Of a DNA stretch of 64,000 nucleotides, positions 12,501 through 27,500 are shown piece by piece. The stretch is taken from NCBI GenBank assembly GCA_964400355.1, contig CAYNTO010000017.1, positions 1 through 64,000 on the forward strand. The letters run 5' to 3'. Origin of the DNA: JACKAL01 sp964400355 (lineage in GTDB: Bacteria > Bdellovibrionota > Bdellovibrionia > Bdellovibrionales > JAGQZY01). The notes beneath the pieces were generated by a model. That model ran no database searches. It worked only from the letters and a program-made list of their open reading frames with translations, and was not told the origin of the DNA. Position 1 is the first letter of the stretch, and each line of letters begins with the position of its first letter. A program made the position numbers and the translations under genes.

Positions 12501-15500
12501 GCTGGCAACGGGCTCACTCTCCCCTTTCAATTTAAAGGGGGCACCTTCCCTGGTACGGGCGGAAATTGCAGCGCGACTCTCGCCCCAGCGGCGAATTGCG
12601 ATATAGTTATCACATTCTCTCCGTCAGTCACCGGCTTACAAACTGGAACTATCAACGTGGACTACCACAACGGTACGTCCGCGCAGCAAGCCACGCGCAA
12701 CATTCAAGGTACAGGTGTTAATCCAGCCTTCATCAGTATCTCTCATGGTATCACTTACAACTACGGCACTCTCGCCGTAGGCAGCAACGCCGATCACACT
12801 TTCACTGTCGCCAACTCGGGCGATGTACCGGCAACGGGTATGGTGGGTTCGGGTCTTGCTGTTCCTTTTACATTTAAAGGCGGCACGTATCCAGGCACCG
12901 GCGGAACGTGCACCACAACTCTTGCCGCAAGTGGCAGTTGCTTGATCGTTGTGAACTATGCGCCAAATACCGTAGCCGTGCACAACGACTCCATTCAGCT
13001 CGACTACAACGACGGTCTCAATCCACAAACCATCACACGCGACGTGACAGGCACAGGGATTAGCCCGGCAATTTTGGTATTGAGCGACATTCCTACTTAT
13101 GACTTTGGCACTCACGCCGTGGGCGCAAGCTTCGATCACACCTTTACAGTGGACAACACTGGTGGCGTCACAGCCACCGTGATTGGCGATGGGGCCACAC
13201 TCACCGGTTCGTTCAACTACAAAGGTGGGACTTACCCCGGCGCAGGTGGCACATGCGGCACAACGCTAGCGGTGGGCGTGCAGTGCACTATTGTTGTCAC
13301 ATACACTCCTGTGGGAACCGGTGTGCACGCAAGTACACTGACTGTGAGTTACAACGACGGCGTAACGACGCAGTCCGTGGCCGTCGGTGTCTCCGGCACC
13401 GGTGCGCCAGTTGCAATTTTAACTATTTCCGAAATCGGCACTTACGATTATCTCACCCACGCGCTTGGCAATGCCATCGACCACACATTCACAGTTACAA
13501 ATTCAGGCGGGGTTCCGGCCACAGCCATCGCTGAAACAGCACTCGCGACTCCATTCACCTATAAAGGTGGGACATTTCCTGGAACCGGAGGATCGTGCAC
13601 CACTACGCTGGTCAATGCCACCTCCTGCACACTCGTAGTTACCTACTCCCCGATTGCCACTGGAGTGCAAAATTCTTCGATCACCTTGAGTTACAACAAT
13701 GGTGCCGCGACCACATCGACCGCGCGACCTGTGACCGGCACTGGTGCATTACCTGCAACTTTAAATTTAAGTGAAGCTCCTGTTTTGAATTTTGGAACCG
13801 TTGCCGTTGGCTTCAATGTCGATCGAACACTCATTATGGACAACTCCGGTGGTGTTCCCGCAACAAGTATTGTTGGCGCAGGGATTGTCGCTCCATTTAC
13901 ATATAAAGGTGGCGCATATCCAGGCACAGGTGGAACCTGCACGACCTCTCTTGCCAATGGTGATAATTGTACAATTGTCGTCAACTATCAGCCCATCGCG
14001 ACGGGCACTCTCAATGATACTCTTGAAATTTCTTACAACGATGGTCTCAATTCTGTGGTTTCCAGTCGCGACGTAATGGGCACCGGCGCCAACGCTGCAC
14101 TCCTTACCATTAGTGATGCTCCAAGTTTTAGTTTCGGAACATTTGCTGTGGGCTCTTCCAATGATCATGTGTTCACCATCAACAACAGTGGCGGAGTGGA
14201 TGCAACGAGCATCACCGATGCCCTGCAATTGTCCGCACCATTTTCATTTAAGGGCGGGACATATCCTGGTGTGGGTGGTTCGTGCGGTACCACTCTCGCT
14301 GCGGGCGCCCCGTGCGATATCGTCGTGACCTATGCGCCACTCGCACCGGCAACGCACAACGACACCATTGAACTCACCTACGCCAATGGGATCACAACCG
14401 TAACCACAGTCCGAGATATCCAAGGTATTGCGGCACTGCCAGCATCCATTGCGATTTCCGATCCAGTGACATTCGATTACGGCTTGCAAGCTTTGGGTTC
14501 GACAACTTCAAAAGTATTCACGCTGACAAATTCCGGTGGAGTCACCGCTACTGCAATGAGTCCGGTGTCGCTGTTGGCACCTTACAGTTACGCAGGCGGA
14601 ACGTATCCGGGTACAGGTGGCACATGCGGCGCGAGTTTAGGCGCAACATTGCCGTGTACAATCAATGTCGTTTTCTCACCTGCCGTTTTGGGCGTTGCTA
14701 ACCAAACAGTAACAGTCAATTACAACGACGGCGCAAGCGCACAAGCTGCCAATCGCGCGGTGACTGGAACGGGAGTGAACGCCGCTGTACTTGCTATCTC
14801 CGGTGGACCTACTCTGGATTTTGGGAATGTCACTGTGAACGCCCTGAGTTCACAACTTGTGACCATCACCAATAATGGCGATGTGACAGCTACCGGTATT
14901 GCAGACGGATTAGGACTCACGGCCCCGTTCACTTGGACAGGAGGAACTTTCCCAGGCACTGCGGGCACCTGTTTAACCTCGCTGGCTGCAGGGGCCACCT
15001 GTGATATTCAAATCACTTACTCACCAACGGCCACCGGTCTACTCTCTGATTCCGTGCTCGTTAATTACTTTGACGGCGTGAGCAACCAGGTCGCCTCTCT
15101 CAATATTCAAGGCACAGGAATAGGCCCCGCAACTCTCACCATCAGCGAAGGTCCGTCCTACAACTACAACACGCGTCCCGTTGGCGCATCGATCGATCAC
15201 ACATTTACCATAGACAACTCTGGAGCCAGCAATGCCACACTGGTGAGTGATGCGGGAACCTTGGCGGCGCCGTTTTCGTTCAAAGGCGGAACATACCCAG
15301 GCACAGGCGGATCTTGTAGTGCTACAATCGCGCCACTCACGCCGTGCACAGTGGTCATCACCTATGCCCCTGTGGCGCCCGGGTCGTTCACCGACGATAT
15401 AGAAATTTCGTACAACAACGGTGCAAGCGCACAAGTGTTGGCACGCAACGTACAAGGTGCGGCGGTGTCGCCGGCCACACTCGTGATTAGCGAAGCGCCA

Positions 15501-18500
15501 TCCTACAATTTTGGAATACAAGCCACAACAAGCACCACCGATCACACGTTCATCGTCGACAACACAGGTGGCTTCTCCGCAACAGCCATCGCCGATGCAA
15601 CCACACTCACTGCGCCATTTACTTTTAAAGGTGGCACTTATCCCGGTAAAGGTGGATCGTGCAATACGACATTACTCCCCGCCACCCAATGTTCGGTGGT
15701 GGTGACCTATTCACCAACAACTGCGCTTCCACACACAAGCACCATTGAACTCAATTACAACAATGGTCTTTCCACCGTATCAACGACTCGTCCTGTGAAT
15801 GGCACTGGAGCGCTACCTGCAACGATTACGATCAGCGAAGCCGATCCGTACAATTTTGGCACTGTGGCGCGTGGCTCTTCACTGAACCACACCTTTACCC
15901 TCAACAATACCGGTGGCGTTCCAGCAACAGCGGTGGCCGAGTCTTTATTAGCTCCTCCGTTCGCATTTGCTGGCGGAACATTCCCGGGCACTCTGGGCAC
16001 GTGTACCACAACACTGGCTCCAAGCACTCCGTGCACCATCGTTGTCGCCTTCTCGCCGACAGCGAATGGCCTATTCAATGGCACGATTCAATTGGAGTAC
16101 AACAACGGTGCGACCACTGTGAGCAGTCAACGCACTCTGGTCGGTACAGGCGTGAACCCCGCTGTCTTACTATTGAGCAATGCACCACTTTACGACTACG
16201 GTAACCTTGCAATAGGTTCACAAGCGGATCACACATTCACGCTCACAAACAACGGCGATGTTACCGCAACCGCGATCGTCGGTTCCGGCCTCCTCGCTCC
16301 GTTCGAGTTTAAAGGTGGAACATTTCCGGGCTCGGGCGGTACTTGCGGTACAACTTTGGGCGCTAGCATCAGCTGTGATATTGTTGTCACCTACTCTCCC
16401 ACACTGACAGGGCTGCTGAGCGATACTCTGAACATTGCTTATAATGATGGAGTCATCGCACAGTCCACATCGCGAGACATGCAAGGAACGGGAATCGATC
16501 CTGCGTTCCTCACAATCAGCGATGGCCCAGCATACGATTTTGGAACTCGTCCCACAGGATCCACAACTGATAAAACGTTTACCATCAATAACACCGGTGG
16601 CGTTACCGCAACTGTGGTTGCGGGATCTGGACTTATTCCACCATTCACATTTAAAGGCGGCACATTTCCAGGTTCAGGCGGGACGTGTGGTACCACGATT
16701 GCTCCGGGCTCGCCATGTACAATCATCGTGAACTACTTACCTTTGGCACCCGCACTGGATGCCGACACTATTCAAGTGGACTACAACGATGGTGTCACTG
16801 CCCAGGTCCTTACACTCAATATTACCGGCCAGGCTGTGACTCCGGCCACAATTGCCATTTCCGAATCGAGCCCGTACAATTTTGGCAATCTCACGAGTGG
16901 TGCAACACTCACTCACACATTCACTCTAACAAACGGCGGCGGTTTTGCGGCCACTGCAATTGCCGAAACCACACTGGCCGCGCCATTTACTTTTGCGGGT
17001 GGAACGTTCCCCGGTACCGGTGGCGATTGCACAAGCACACTACTTGCATCGGGAACTTGCGATATTGTCATAGCGTACGCGCCCATCACGACCGGAGCTC
17101 ATGCGGGAACGATCTCTATCGGTTACAACAACGGTGTGAGCGCGCAAGTAACGACGCGCACACTGCAAGGAAATGGATTAACGCCGGCGACTCTCACACT
17201 CACTGAAGCCCCTATTTACGATTATCTCACCCACGCCGTGGGCTCCAGCACCGATCACACATTTACTATCGACAACACCGGAGCCACTGCAGCTTCTGCT
17301 GTCGCCGGTGGCGGCCTCATCCCGCCGTTTTCATTTAAGGGTGGAGCTTACCCGGGAACAGGTGGAGATTGCGGAATCACGATTGCGCCGTCCACTCCGT
17401 GCACGATCGTTGTCACGTACCAACCGACCACCGCTATCACATCCAATGACTCTATCGAAATTTCCTACAACGATGGAGCTGGTGCGCAGCTGTTGAGCCG
17501 TGATATCACGGGCACAGGATCGAATCCGGGCCTACTCAATATTTCGGAGGCAGAGCCCTACAACTTTGGAACATTCGCCACCCTCACGAACAATGATCAC
17601 GTGTTCACCATTACCAACAATGGGTCTACCACCACCACGGCGATGACCGGAGCGGGACTAGCCGCTCCATTCACGTACAAAGGCGGCGCGTATCCTGGAA
17701 CAGGCGGAACGTGCGCGGCGACTTTGGCGCCGGCCGCTCCGTGTGACATCGTCGTTACTTTCTCGCCAACCGTAGCCGGCCCGTTCTCAAGCACCATTCA
17801 AATAGATTACAACAACGGCGTTGGAATGGTTAATGCCACTCGCGGAGTGCAAGGTACGGGTGCTCTACCTGCTGTGATTGCCATCAGCGGCGCAGTTCCT
17901 TACGATTTTGGTCCACAAGCCCTGGGTTCCAGCACGGATGCGACATTGACTCTTACCAACACCGGGGGCTTTGCCACATCCAGTATGACTGGCGTGGGTC
18001 TTGGTGGTTCGTTCACATTCAAAGGTGGAACATATCCGGGAACGGCGGGAACTTGCGGAGCCACGCTCGCTGCAACACTAAGCTGTACGATCGTTGTGAC
18101 ATTTACTCCTGGAACTCTGGGTCTGCTCACCGATACTCTGGACATCAATTACTTCGATGGCTCTGCCAACGTTGTGAGTTCGCGAAATGTGCAAGGCACG
18201 GGTGCGAATCCCGCACTGCTCACTCTCACCGAGTCCGATCCCTACCTTTACGGCGATGTCACAGTGAATGCGATTCGCGATCACACGTTCACGGTCGAGA
18301 ATATCGGCGATATCACCGCTACTGCGATTGCCGATGGCCTCGCCCTCACTGGCGCGTTTAGTTTTAAAGGTGGAGCATTCCCGGGAACTGGTGGCGATTG
18401 TCTTACGACTTTAGCACCGGCAGGACAGTGCAACGTTGTGGTCACTTTTGCACCGCTGTCGACAGGAACTCTATCGGGCACTATCGAGATCGACTACCAC

Positions 18501-21500
18501 AACGGCACAAGCCTGCAAACAGTGTCCCGACAGGTAGAGGGTAATGGTTTAGGTCCGGCACTCCTGGTGATTTCTAATTCTCCAAGCTACAACTTTGGGC
18601 CTCAGGTCAACGGTAGCTCAACGGATTTTACATTCAACATCGACAATACTGGCGGTAGCCCTGCAACGGTAGTTGGAGATGCCGGTGGGTTGATACCACC
18701 GTTCTCGTTTGCCGGTGGAACTTTCCCTGGTGCTGGTGGAACATGTACCGCCACAATTCCTGCCGGTGGAAATTGCACCATTGTCGTCAACTACACACCC
18801 ACCACGGCCACTGCTCACAGCGATACAATTGATGTGGTCTACAATGACGGCGCCGCCACTCAACACTCACTCCGCGATGTCCTGGGAACCGGTGTAGCTC
18901 CGGCAGTGCTCACTATCTCCGAAACCGATCCTTATAGCTACGGCACTGTGGTTGTCGGCACCAGCAACGATCACACGTTTACCATCACTAATGGTGGTGG
19001 AGCCACTGCCACGTCTCTCGCTGAGAGTGGACTTGGTGGCGCGTATTCTCTTAAAGGTGGCGCGTGGCCTGGCGTGGGTGGATCCTGCTCCACGTCGCTC
19101 GGCGCGGGACTGGATTGCACAATTGTAGTGACGTTCAATCCTGTTGCGCCCGGTTCGACGAGCGATATCATTGTGGTCGACTACAACAACGGGCTCATCG
19201 CACAAACTGCCAATCGCGGCGTGAGCGGCAATGCCAATTCGGCCGCTGTCATCGCCGTCTCAGAATCTGATCCATACGATTTCACCAATGTGACTCAGGG
19301 AGCATCGCTCGATCACACGTTCACTCTCGATAATACTGGCGGCGTCACTGCAACTTCGCTCAGCGAAAGTGGACTCAGTGGACCCTACTCTCTCAAAGGT
19401 GGCGTGTGGCCGGGCACAGGTGGAACATGTCTCACCTCGCTGGGTGCGGGTCTTAACTGCACAATTGTGGTTACCTTTGCACCCGTCGCCACTGGTATTC
19501 AAGGCGACACTTTAATTATCAATTATAATAACGGCGTCAGCGGTGTTACATCATCACGCCTGCTCACCGGTAATGGGATTGCTCCGGCTGTCCTTACCAT
19601 CAGTGAAGCTCCACTCTACAACTACGGCACACAATCTATAGGATCAAGCACCGATCACACCTTTACGATCGACAACACTGGCGCCTCGACGGCAGTTACA
19701 GTGACTGGGGGAGGTCTTGCTACCGTGTTCGCATTCAAAGGTGGATCCTATCCAGGTAGTGGCGGAACATGCGGCGCAAGCATTGCGCCACTCACTCCGT
19801 GCACAATCGTCGTCACCTACTCCCCGTCGACATCGGCGATCAGTAATGACACCATTGAAATCAGCTACAATGATGGCGCTGCCAACCAAATGCTTCCACG
19901 CGATATCACCGGAACAGGGGCAGACCCTGGCTTGATCACTATCAGTGAGGCGGAACCTTATAACTATGGAACGTTCGCGACCTCTACAAACAATGATCAT
20001 ACATTCACTCTCACCAACTCCGGGGCGACAACAACGACGGCCATGGCCGGAGCGGGACTCTCAGCGCCGTTCACATACAAAGGTGGCGCATATCCCGGTA
20101 CTGGTGGAACCTGTGCGGGCACTTTAGCACCGCTCGCACCATGTACGATCGTGGTGACATATTCACCGATTACAGCAGGTCCACACTCGAGCACCATCCA
20201 GATCAACTATCACAACGGTGTTGCAGTGGTAAACTCCACCCGTGGCGTGCAAGGCACTGGCGCACTGCCCGCCACTATCACGATCAGCGAAACCGATCCT
20301 TACGATTACAATCTACAAGCCATCACATCGAACACGGATCACACGTTCACGCTCACTAACACTGGTGGTTTTGGCGCATCCGCACTTTCGGGAGTGGGTC
20401 TTACGCCGCCATTCACATACAAGGGTGGATCTTATCCTGGAACTGGCGGAAGTTGTCTTCTGACTCTGGCACCAACCGTGGCCTGTACTATCGTGGTCAC
20501 ATTCACTCCGTCTGCTCCGGGCTTGGTTGCAGACACCATTCAAATTGATTACAACAATGGAGCTGCAAACGTTAGTAGTCTCCGCGATGTTCAGGGAACT
20601 GGTGCGAACCCAACAGTTCTCACTCTTTCCGAGACAGATCCATACGACTACAACGACGTCACTGCCAACTCGAGCGCCGTGCACACGTTCACTGTGAACA
20701 ACACCGGCGTGCTCACCGCAACAGCCATTGCCGATGGCCTAGGTTTGGCGCCTCCATTCAACTGGGATGGTGGTACTTTCCCTGGCACAAGCGGAACTTG
20801 TACAGCATCACTTGCTCCTTCGGGCTCGTGCACCGTGCGCGTGCGCTACTCACCAACCGGCACAGGAGTTCTCAGCGATACCATTGTCATCAGCTATTAC
20901 GATGGCCTTTCCACTCAAACAGTCACTCGCGATGTGACCGGAAATGGTATTGGACCAGCAGTGCTCACTATGACGAGCCCGCCACTTTACGATTACACAA
21001 CCGTGATCAATGGCAACACCACGGAGCACACGTTCCAGGTGAACAACTCCGGAGCCACCGATGCCACATTGGTCGGCGACGCCGGAGGCCTGGCTGTTCC
21101 ATACTCCTTTAAAGGAGGAACATACCCGGGTACAGGCGGAACCTGTTCCACAACGATTGCGGTGGGTGATACCTGTGACATCGTAGTGACTTTCTCTCCG
21201 GTAACTGCAGGCACCTTCCCCGACACCATCGACCTCACCTACTATGACGGCGCCGCCACTCAACACTCCTTACGCAACGTCACCGGCACCGGAGTCACTC
21301 CAGCCGCACTCGCCATTTCCGAAACCAATCCTTATAACTATGGCACACGCGTGGTGGGCACCTCGACAGACCACACATTTACGATCACCAACGGTGGCGG
21401 GTCCGCAGCGACGGCGGTTCTCGAAATTGGACTGGGCAGCCCGTACCAACTCAAAGGCGGCGCGTGGCCAGGTGTTGGCGGCGATTGCGGCACAACAATT

Positions 21501-24500
21501 CCTGCCGGCGGCGATTGTGAAATCGTTGTTACCTTCGCGCCAGTCGCACCAGGAACTTTCAATGATACGATCAGTCTCCAATACTCTAGTGGCGTGATCA
21601 CAACAACCAGCAATCGCGACATCACCGGCAATGCTAATGCAGCGGCGGTAATAGCCATTAGTGAAACAGATCCATACGATTACAACTCAGTTACAGAAAA
21701 CGGAACACGCGACCACACGTTCACTCTCGACAATATCGGCGGCGTCACCGCTACGAGCCTCGCAGCCTCGGGACTATCGGGCGCGTTCACTCTGAAAGGC
21801 GGCGTGTGGCCAGGCACTGGAGGCAATTGCCCAACATCTCTTGGTGCCGGCCTCAATTGTACGATCGTAGTGACATTTGCTCCCGTGACGACCGGGTTAC
21901 AAACAACCACCATGGCCATCAACTACAATGACGGGGTGGGTGCGGTTGTTTCCAATCGCGATCTGCAAGGCACGGGTTTGGGCCCGGCACTTCTAGTGGT
22001 TTCCGATGCCGCCACTTATGATTACGCCAACCAAGCCGTGGGCTCCAACACAGACCACACCTTCACTATCGACAACACCGGGGCCTCCGATGCAACCAGT
22101 GTTTCTGGTGGCGGCCTTTCCACACCTTATCAATATAAAGGTGGCGCGTTCCCCGGAACCGGGGGCTCTTGCACAACAACTATTTCCGCGGGCGCAAGTT
22201 GTACGTTCGTAGTCACCTACTCGCCGATTGCACCCGGCGCAAGCAACGACACAATCACAATCGCATATAACGATGGTGCAATAGCACAATCCGCCACGCG
22301 TGACGTAATAGGCACGGCGCTCGCTCCTGCATTGATCACCATCGATCAAGGACCTCTGTTCAACTATGGCACACATCCAACGTTGTCGAACACCGATCAA
22401 GTGTTCACTCTCAATAACGGTGGCTCTTTGATCGCAACGGCACTTTCCGAAACCGGTCTTGCTGCGCCATTCGCGATTAAAGGGGGCGTGTGGCCCGGCA
22501 CTGGTGGAACGTGCGGTTTAACTTTGGCTCCGGGCATATCCTGCGACATCGTTGTGACCTACTCACCGATTGCAACCGGCGCACTCTCCGATGACATCAC
22601 CATTAGCTATCACAATGGCGTGGGCACAGTGACCACTCTGCGCACTGTTCAGGGTACAGGCGCGAACCCTGCAGCGATAACCATTTCTCATGGTGCTACT
22701 TACGATTTCCAATTGCGCGCCATTGGCTCAAGTACGGATCACACATTTACAATTACGAACTCAGGAGGCTTTCAAGCCTCGTCCATAGGCGGTGCGGGAC
22801 TCGCAGCTCCGTACTCATTCAAAGGAACATTTTTCCCTGGAACCGGTGGAACATGCGGCGCTACGCTCAATCCTACACTCTCATGTACTGTGGTCGTCAC
22901 CTACTCGCCGGGCACTCTGGCCACACACACTGCAACGATGGACATTACATTTAATGATGGCAACTCGGCCACACTTTCATCACGCCCCATCACCGGCCAA
23001 GGGGTGAACCCTACGGTTCTTACAATAACAGAATCTGATCCCTATGACTTTGGCAGCATGACAGAAGGCGGCCTGGTTCATCATACATTCACGATCGAAA
23101 ACACCGGCCTGCTCGCAGCGACGAACATGGGCGATGGTTTAGGACTCTCGAGCCCATTCTCATTCCGCGGCGGAGCCTATCCGGGCGTGGGTGGATCCTG
23201 TAGCACAACACTGGCGCCATCCGTACAGTGTACGATCGTTGTTACCTATGCACCGATTTCGACCGGAACATTGAGCGATACGATCGAGGTCACGTACAAT
23301 GACGGCCTCAATACGCAAATTCTCGAGCGCGATGTGGAAGGTACAGGTATTACACCTGCACTGCTAACTATCTCCGAAGCTGAGCCTTTCGATTTTGGTA
23401 ACCAGGCCGTGGGCACGCAAGCAGATCACACTTTCCAACTTTCTAATTTAGGATCTTCCGATGCCACATCTGTTTCCGGAACAGGATTGGCCTCAGCGTA
23501 CACTTATAAAGGTGGAAGCTTTCCGGGCACGGGCGGCTCTTGCACATCGACTCTTGTTGCCGGCGGTAACTGCACATTCGTAGTCACCTATGCACCGGCT
23601 GGACCAGGAACGACAAACTCGACAATCAATGTGGGATACAACAACGGTGCAACTGTGCAATCGGTCACCCGTGGTGTAACGGGTACAGCACTTGCGCCTG
23701 CACTCATCACGATTACCGATGGTCCACTATATGATTACGGCACGCACGCCATCGGCGCGTCCGCAGATCATGTGTTTACTTTAGAAAATACTGGAAGTGT
23801 CAACGCCACAGCCATCACCGATATGAATACGCTTACAGGTCCGTTCGACTTTAAAGGCGGAACCTATCCGGGCACAGGCGGAACCTGCGGTGCGAACTTA
23901 GCACCATCTGTTCAGTGTACGATCGTCGTGACATTTGCACCTCTTGTCTCGGCCGTGTCTGGCCAAGACATTACACTGTCTTACCACAACGGAGCCAGCA
24001 CACAGACTCTAGTGCGCGCGATTCAAGCGATTGGTGCCGCGCCTGCGGTGATATTTATTTCCGAATCGGAGCCGTTCGACTATCAATTGCGCGCCATTGG
24101 ATCGAGCACGGATCAAGTGTTTACGGTTACGAACACGGGCGGTTTTCCGGCGAGCAGCTTAACCGGCACCGGGCTTGTGCCGCCATTTGACTTTAAAGGG
24201 AGTGCTTATCCAGGAACAGGTGGGACATGTACAGCCACGCTCAATCCGTCAGACGTGTGTACAATTGTCGTGACTTACACGCCGTCAACCACAACCACTT
24301 CGAATGATGCGATTGATCTTACCTTCTACAGTGGTGCAACCAACACCAGCTCATCGCGCGGTGTGCGCGGAACAGGTACAAACCCGGCAAGCTTGAGCAT
24401 TACGGAATCTAATCCCTACAATTATGGAACCATTACCGCTAACGCGACATTGGATCATACATTTACAATCACCAACAACGGTCCCATCTCGGCCACCAGT

Positions 24501-27500
24501 ATTGCCGATGGCTTGGGACTCGCAGCACCGTGGAGTTTCAAAGGCGGAACTTATCCTGGTACGGGTGGGAACTGCGGTACAACTTTGGCAACTTTGGGTT
24601 TTTGCACAATCGTTGTGACCTACTCGCCCACAGCGACGGGTACGCATCCTGATTCTATTGTTATCAATTACAACAATGGCGCCACCACTCTGGCGCTCAC
24701 TCGTGATGTTACAGGATCGGCCATCGGCCCAGCAGTTCTCGTTATATCAGGAGCGCCAACCTATAACTTTGGCACTCATATCACCACTACAAGTACCGAT
24801 GCCACTCTCACCATCGACAACACCGGTCCGTCCAATGCGACCAGTGTGGGAGACGGTGCGGGATTAGCTTCGCCCTACTCGTTCAAAGGCGGAAGTTTTC
24901 CAGGTACAGGTGGAACATGTACCAACACCATCAATACGGGTACTAACTGTACCATCGTGGTTACTTACACACCTGGAACAGCCGCAACCCACAATGACGA
25001 TGTCGACGTGGTTTACAACAATGGTGCGAGCACTCAGCATGCGCTTCGCCCTGTTGTCGGCGTGGGTGTGACTCCTGCAACGCTTACAATCGCTGGTGCG
25101 ACTCCTTACAATTACGGTGTACGAGCGACAAACAGTAGTACAGATGCGACATTTACAATCAACAATGGTGGTGGGTTTGCTGCAAGTGGCCTCGCCGATA
25201 GCGGACTTACTCCGCCATACGCTCTCAAGGGTGGAATATGGCCTGGCTCCGGGGGAACATGCTCGACAAGTCTTGCCGCCGGCGGCAGTTGCACGATTGT
25301 CGTGACCTACACTCCGCTCACCACAATTGTGCACAACGATGCGATTGTTGTGGATTATAACAATGGTCTCTCGGCTCAGTCGGTCACTCGCAACGTGACC
25401 GGTACTGGTGCAAATCCCGCACTCCTCACTATCGACAGTGGACCTACGTACGATTACTTAAGCCAAGCTCAGGGATCCTCAACGGATCACACATTTACCG
25501 TGAACAATACGGGCGGTGTTCCCGCAACCGCTATTGCCGAAGTGGGCCTCAGCGCTCCATTTGCACTTAAAGGCGCTGTGTTCCCAGGAACCGGCGGAAC
25601 TTGCACAACAACGATCAGTGCTGGCGGAAGCTGTACAATTGTGGTGACCTACTCACCCATAGCAACAGGCCTTCTCACTAGCTCCATTCAGTTGAACTAC
25701 AATGACGGTGCTATCGCCACCAACTCCACGCGTGCCGTGCAAGGAACCGGCGTAACTGTGGCCAACATTACAATCTCGGAGACAAATCCTTACGATTACG
25801 GCGCACAAACAATAGGTGGAGCGTTTGACCATTCGTTCACGCTCACCAATATCGGATCCGCACCTGCTACGACAGTGGGCGGGACCGGTCTTGCGGCACC
25901 ATTTACTTTTAAAGGGGGCTTCTACCCTGGAACTGGCGGAACGTGTACGGCAACAATCACCAACGGCGCACCGTGCACCATCATCGTCACTTACTCACCA
26001 GGTGGCGTAGGTCCTTTCAACGATATTATCGATATTAACTATTTCAACGGAGCGAGTAGCCAGACATCTTCGCGCAGCGTAACGGGCACTGGCACGACAC
26101 CAGCTCTTATCACTATTAGCGACGGTGCAACTTACAATTACGGCACACATCCCAATGGATCATCTACCGACAAAGTATTTACACTCACTCACTCCGGTTC
26201 GGTGTCGGCCACGGCGCTCTCGGAAACCACTCTCAGCGGCCCGTTCACTGTTAAAGGTGGTATCTGGCCTGGTGCCGGTGGAACATGTGGAACCACATTG
26301 GCGTCTGGAACGTGCGATATCGTCGTTACCTATTCACCAATTGCGACGGGTGCGCACAACAGCACAATCACAGTGAGCTACAACAATGGTGCCGTGGTCA
26401 CCTCCGCCACGCGTCCTGTGCAAGGTACAGGTGCCGCAGTGGGCGCCCTCACAATTTCCAATGGACCCACTTACAACTTTGGAACTCGGGCTCTCAACTC
26501 ACAAACAGATTTTACATTTACAGTTCAAAACAGCGGTGGCTTTACAACAACCGCCATGGGTGGCAGTGGCCTTACGGCTCCGTTCACCTATCTGGGCGGC
26601 AACTATCCAGGTATTGGCGGTACCTGCGGACTCACGCTTGCACCGACAATCACGTGTACCGTTGTTGCTTCGTTTGTTCCCACTGTTGCAACTGTAAGTA
26701 ATAGCAACTTGGTGGTGGATTTTAATGATGGCGTGAGTGTTACGAACGCCTCGCGAGCTGTTACAGGCACAGGCGCAAACCCTGCCGTGTTGACAATCTC
26801 GGGCGTTGATCCCGTGGTCTACCCCACAATCACAGCAGGTGCCGGCACCAATCTCACATTCACACTACAAAATACCGGCAACGTCACCGCCACCGGAGTG
26901 AGCGAAGTTGGTCTGAGTCTTCCGTTTCAATTTGCTGGCGGCACATTCCCAGGCACAGGCGGTACGTGTACGGCCAACATCAACGCCAGCACCAGCTGTA
27001 CGGTTGTCGTGCGCTACGCTCCGGCGTCGTCGGGATTTTCTACAGATACGATCGAATTCAACTACAACAACGGCGCGACTTTGCAAAACGTACAACGCGT
27101 GATCGAAGGCAATGCGCTAGCACCAGCACTTATCGGTATCAACGATGGACCTACATTTAGCTTTGGTTCTGTAGCGACAGGTGGGAGCATCGATCACACT
27201 TTTACACTCAACAACTCGGGCGGCTCCAATGCCACCGGTCTCACCGAGGTGGGCCTTACTCCGCACTACAGTATTAAAGGCGGAACATGGCCTGGCGTTG
27301 GTGGAACATGTACGGGCACACTGGCACCGTTGGGCAATTGTACTATTGTGGTCACCTTCACTCCGCTAGCCTTCGGCACACACAACGATGCCATTCAGGT
27401 GAACTACAATAACGGAGCTGCGGGAGTGAACTCTCAGCGCAACGTCACTGGCGTGGGTGTCAATGCCGCACTCCTGGTTATCACCAATGGTCCACTCTAC

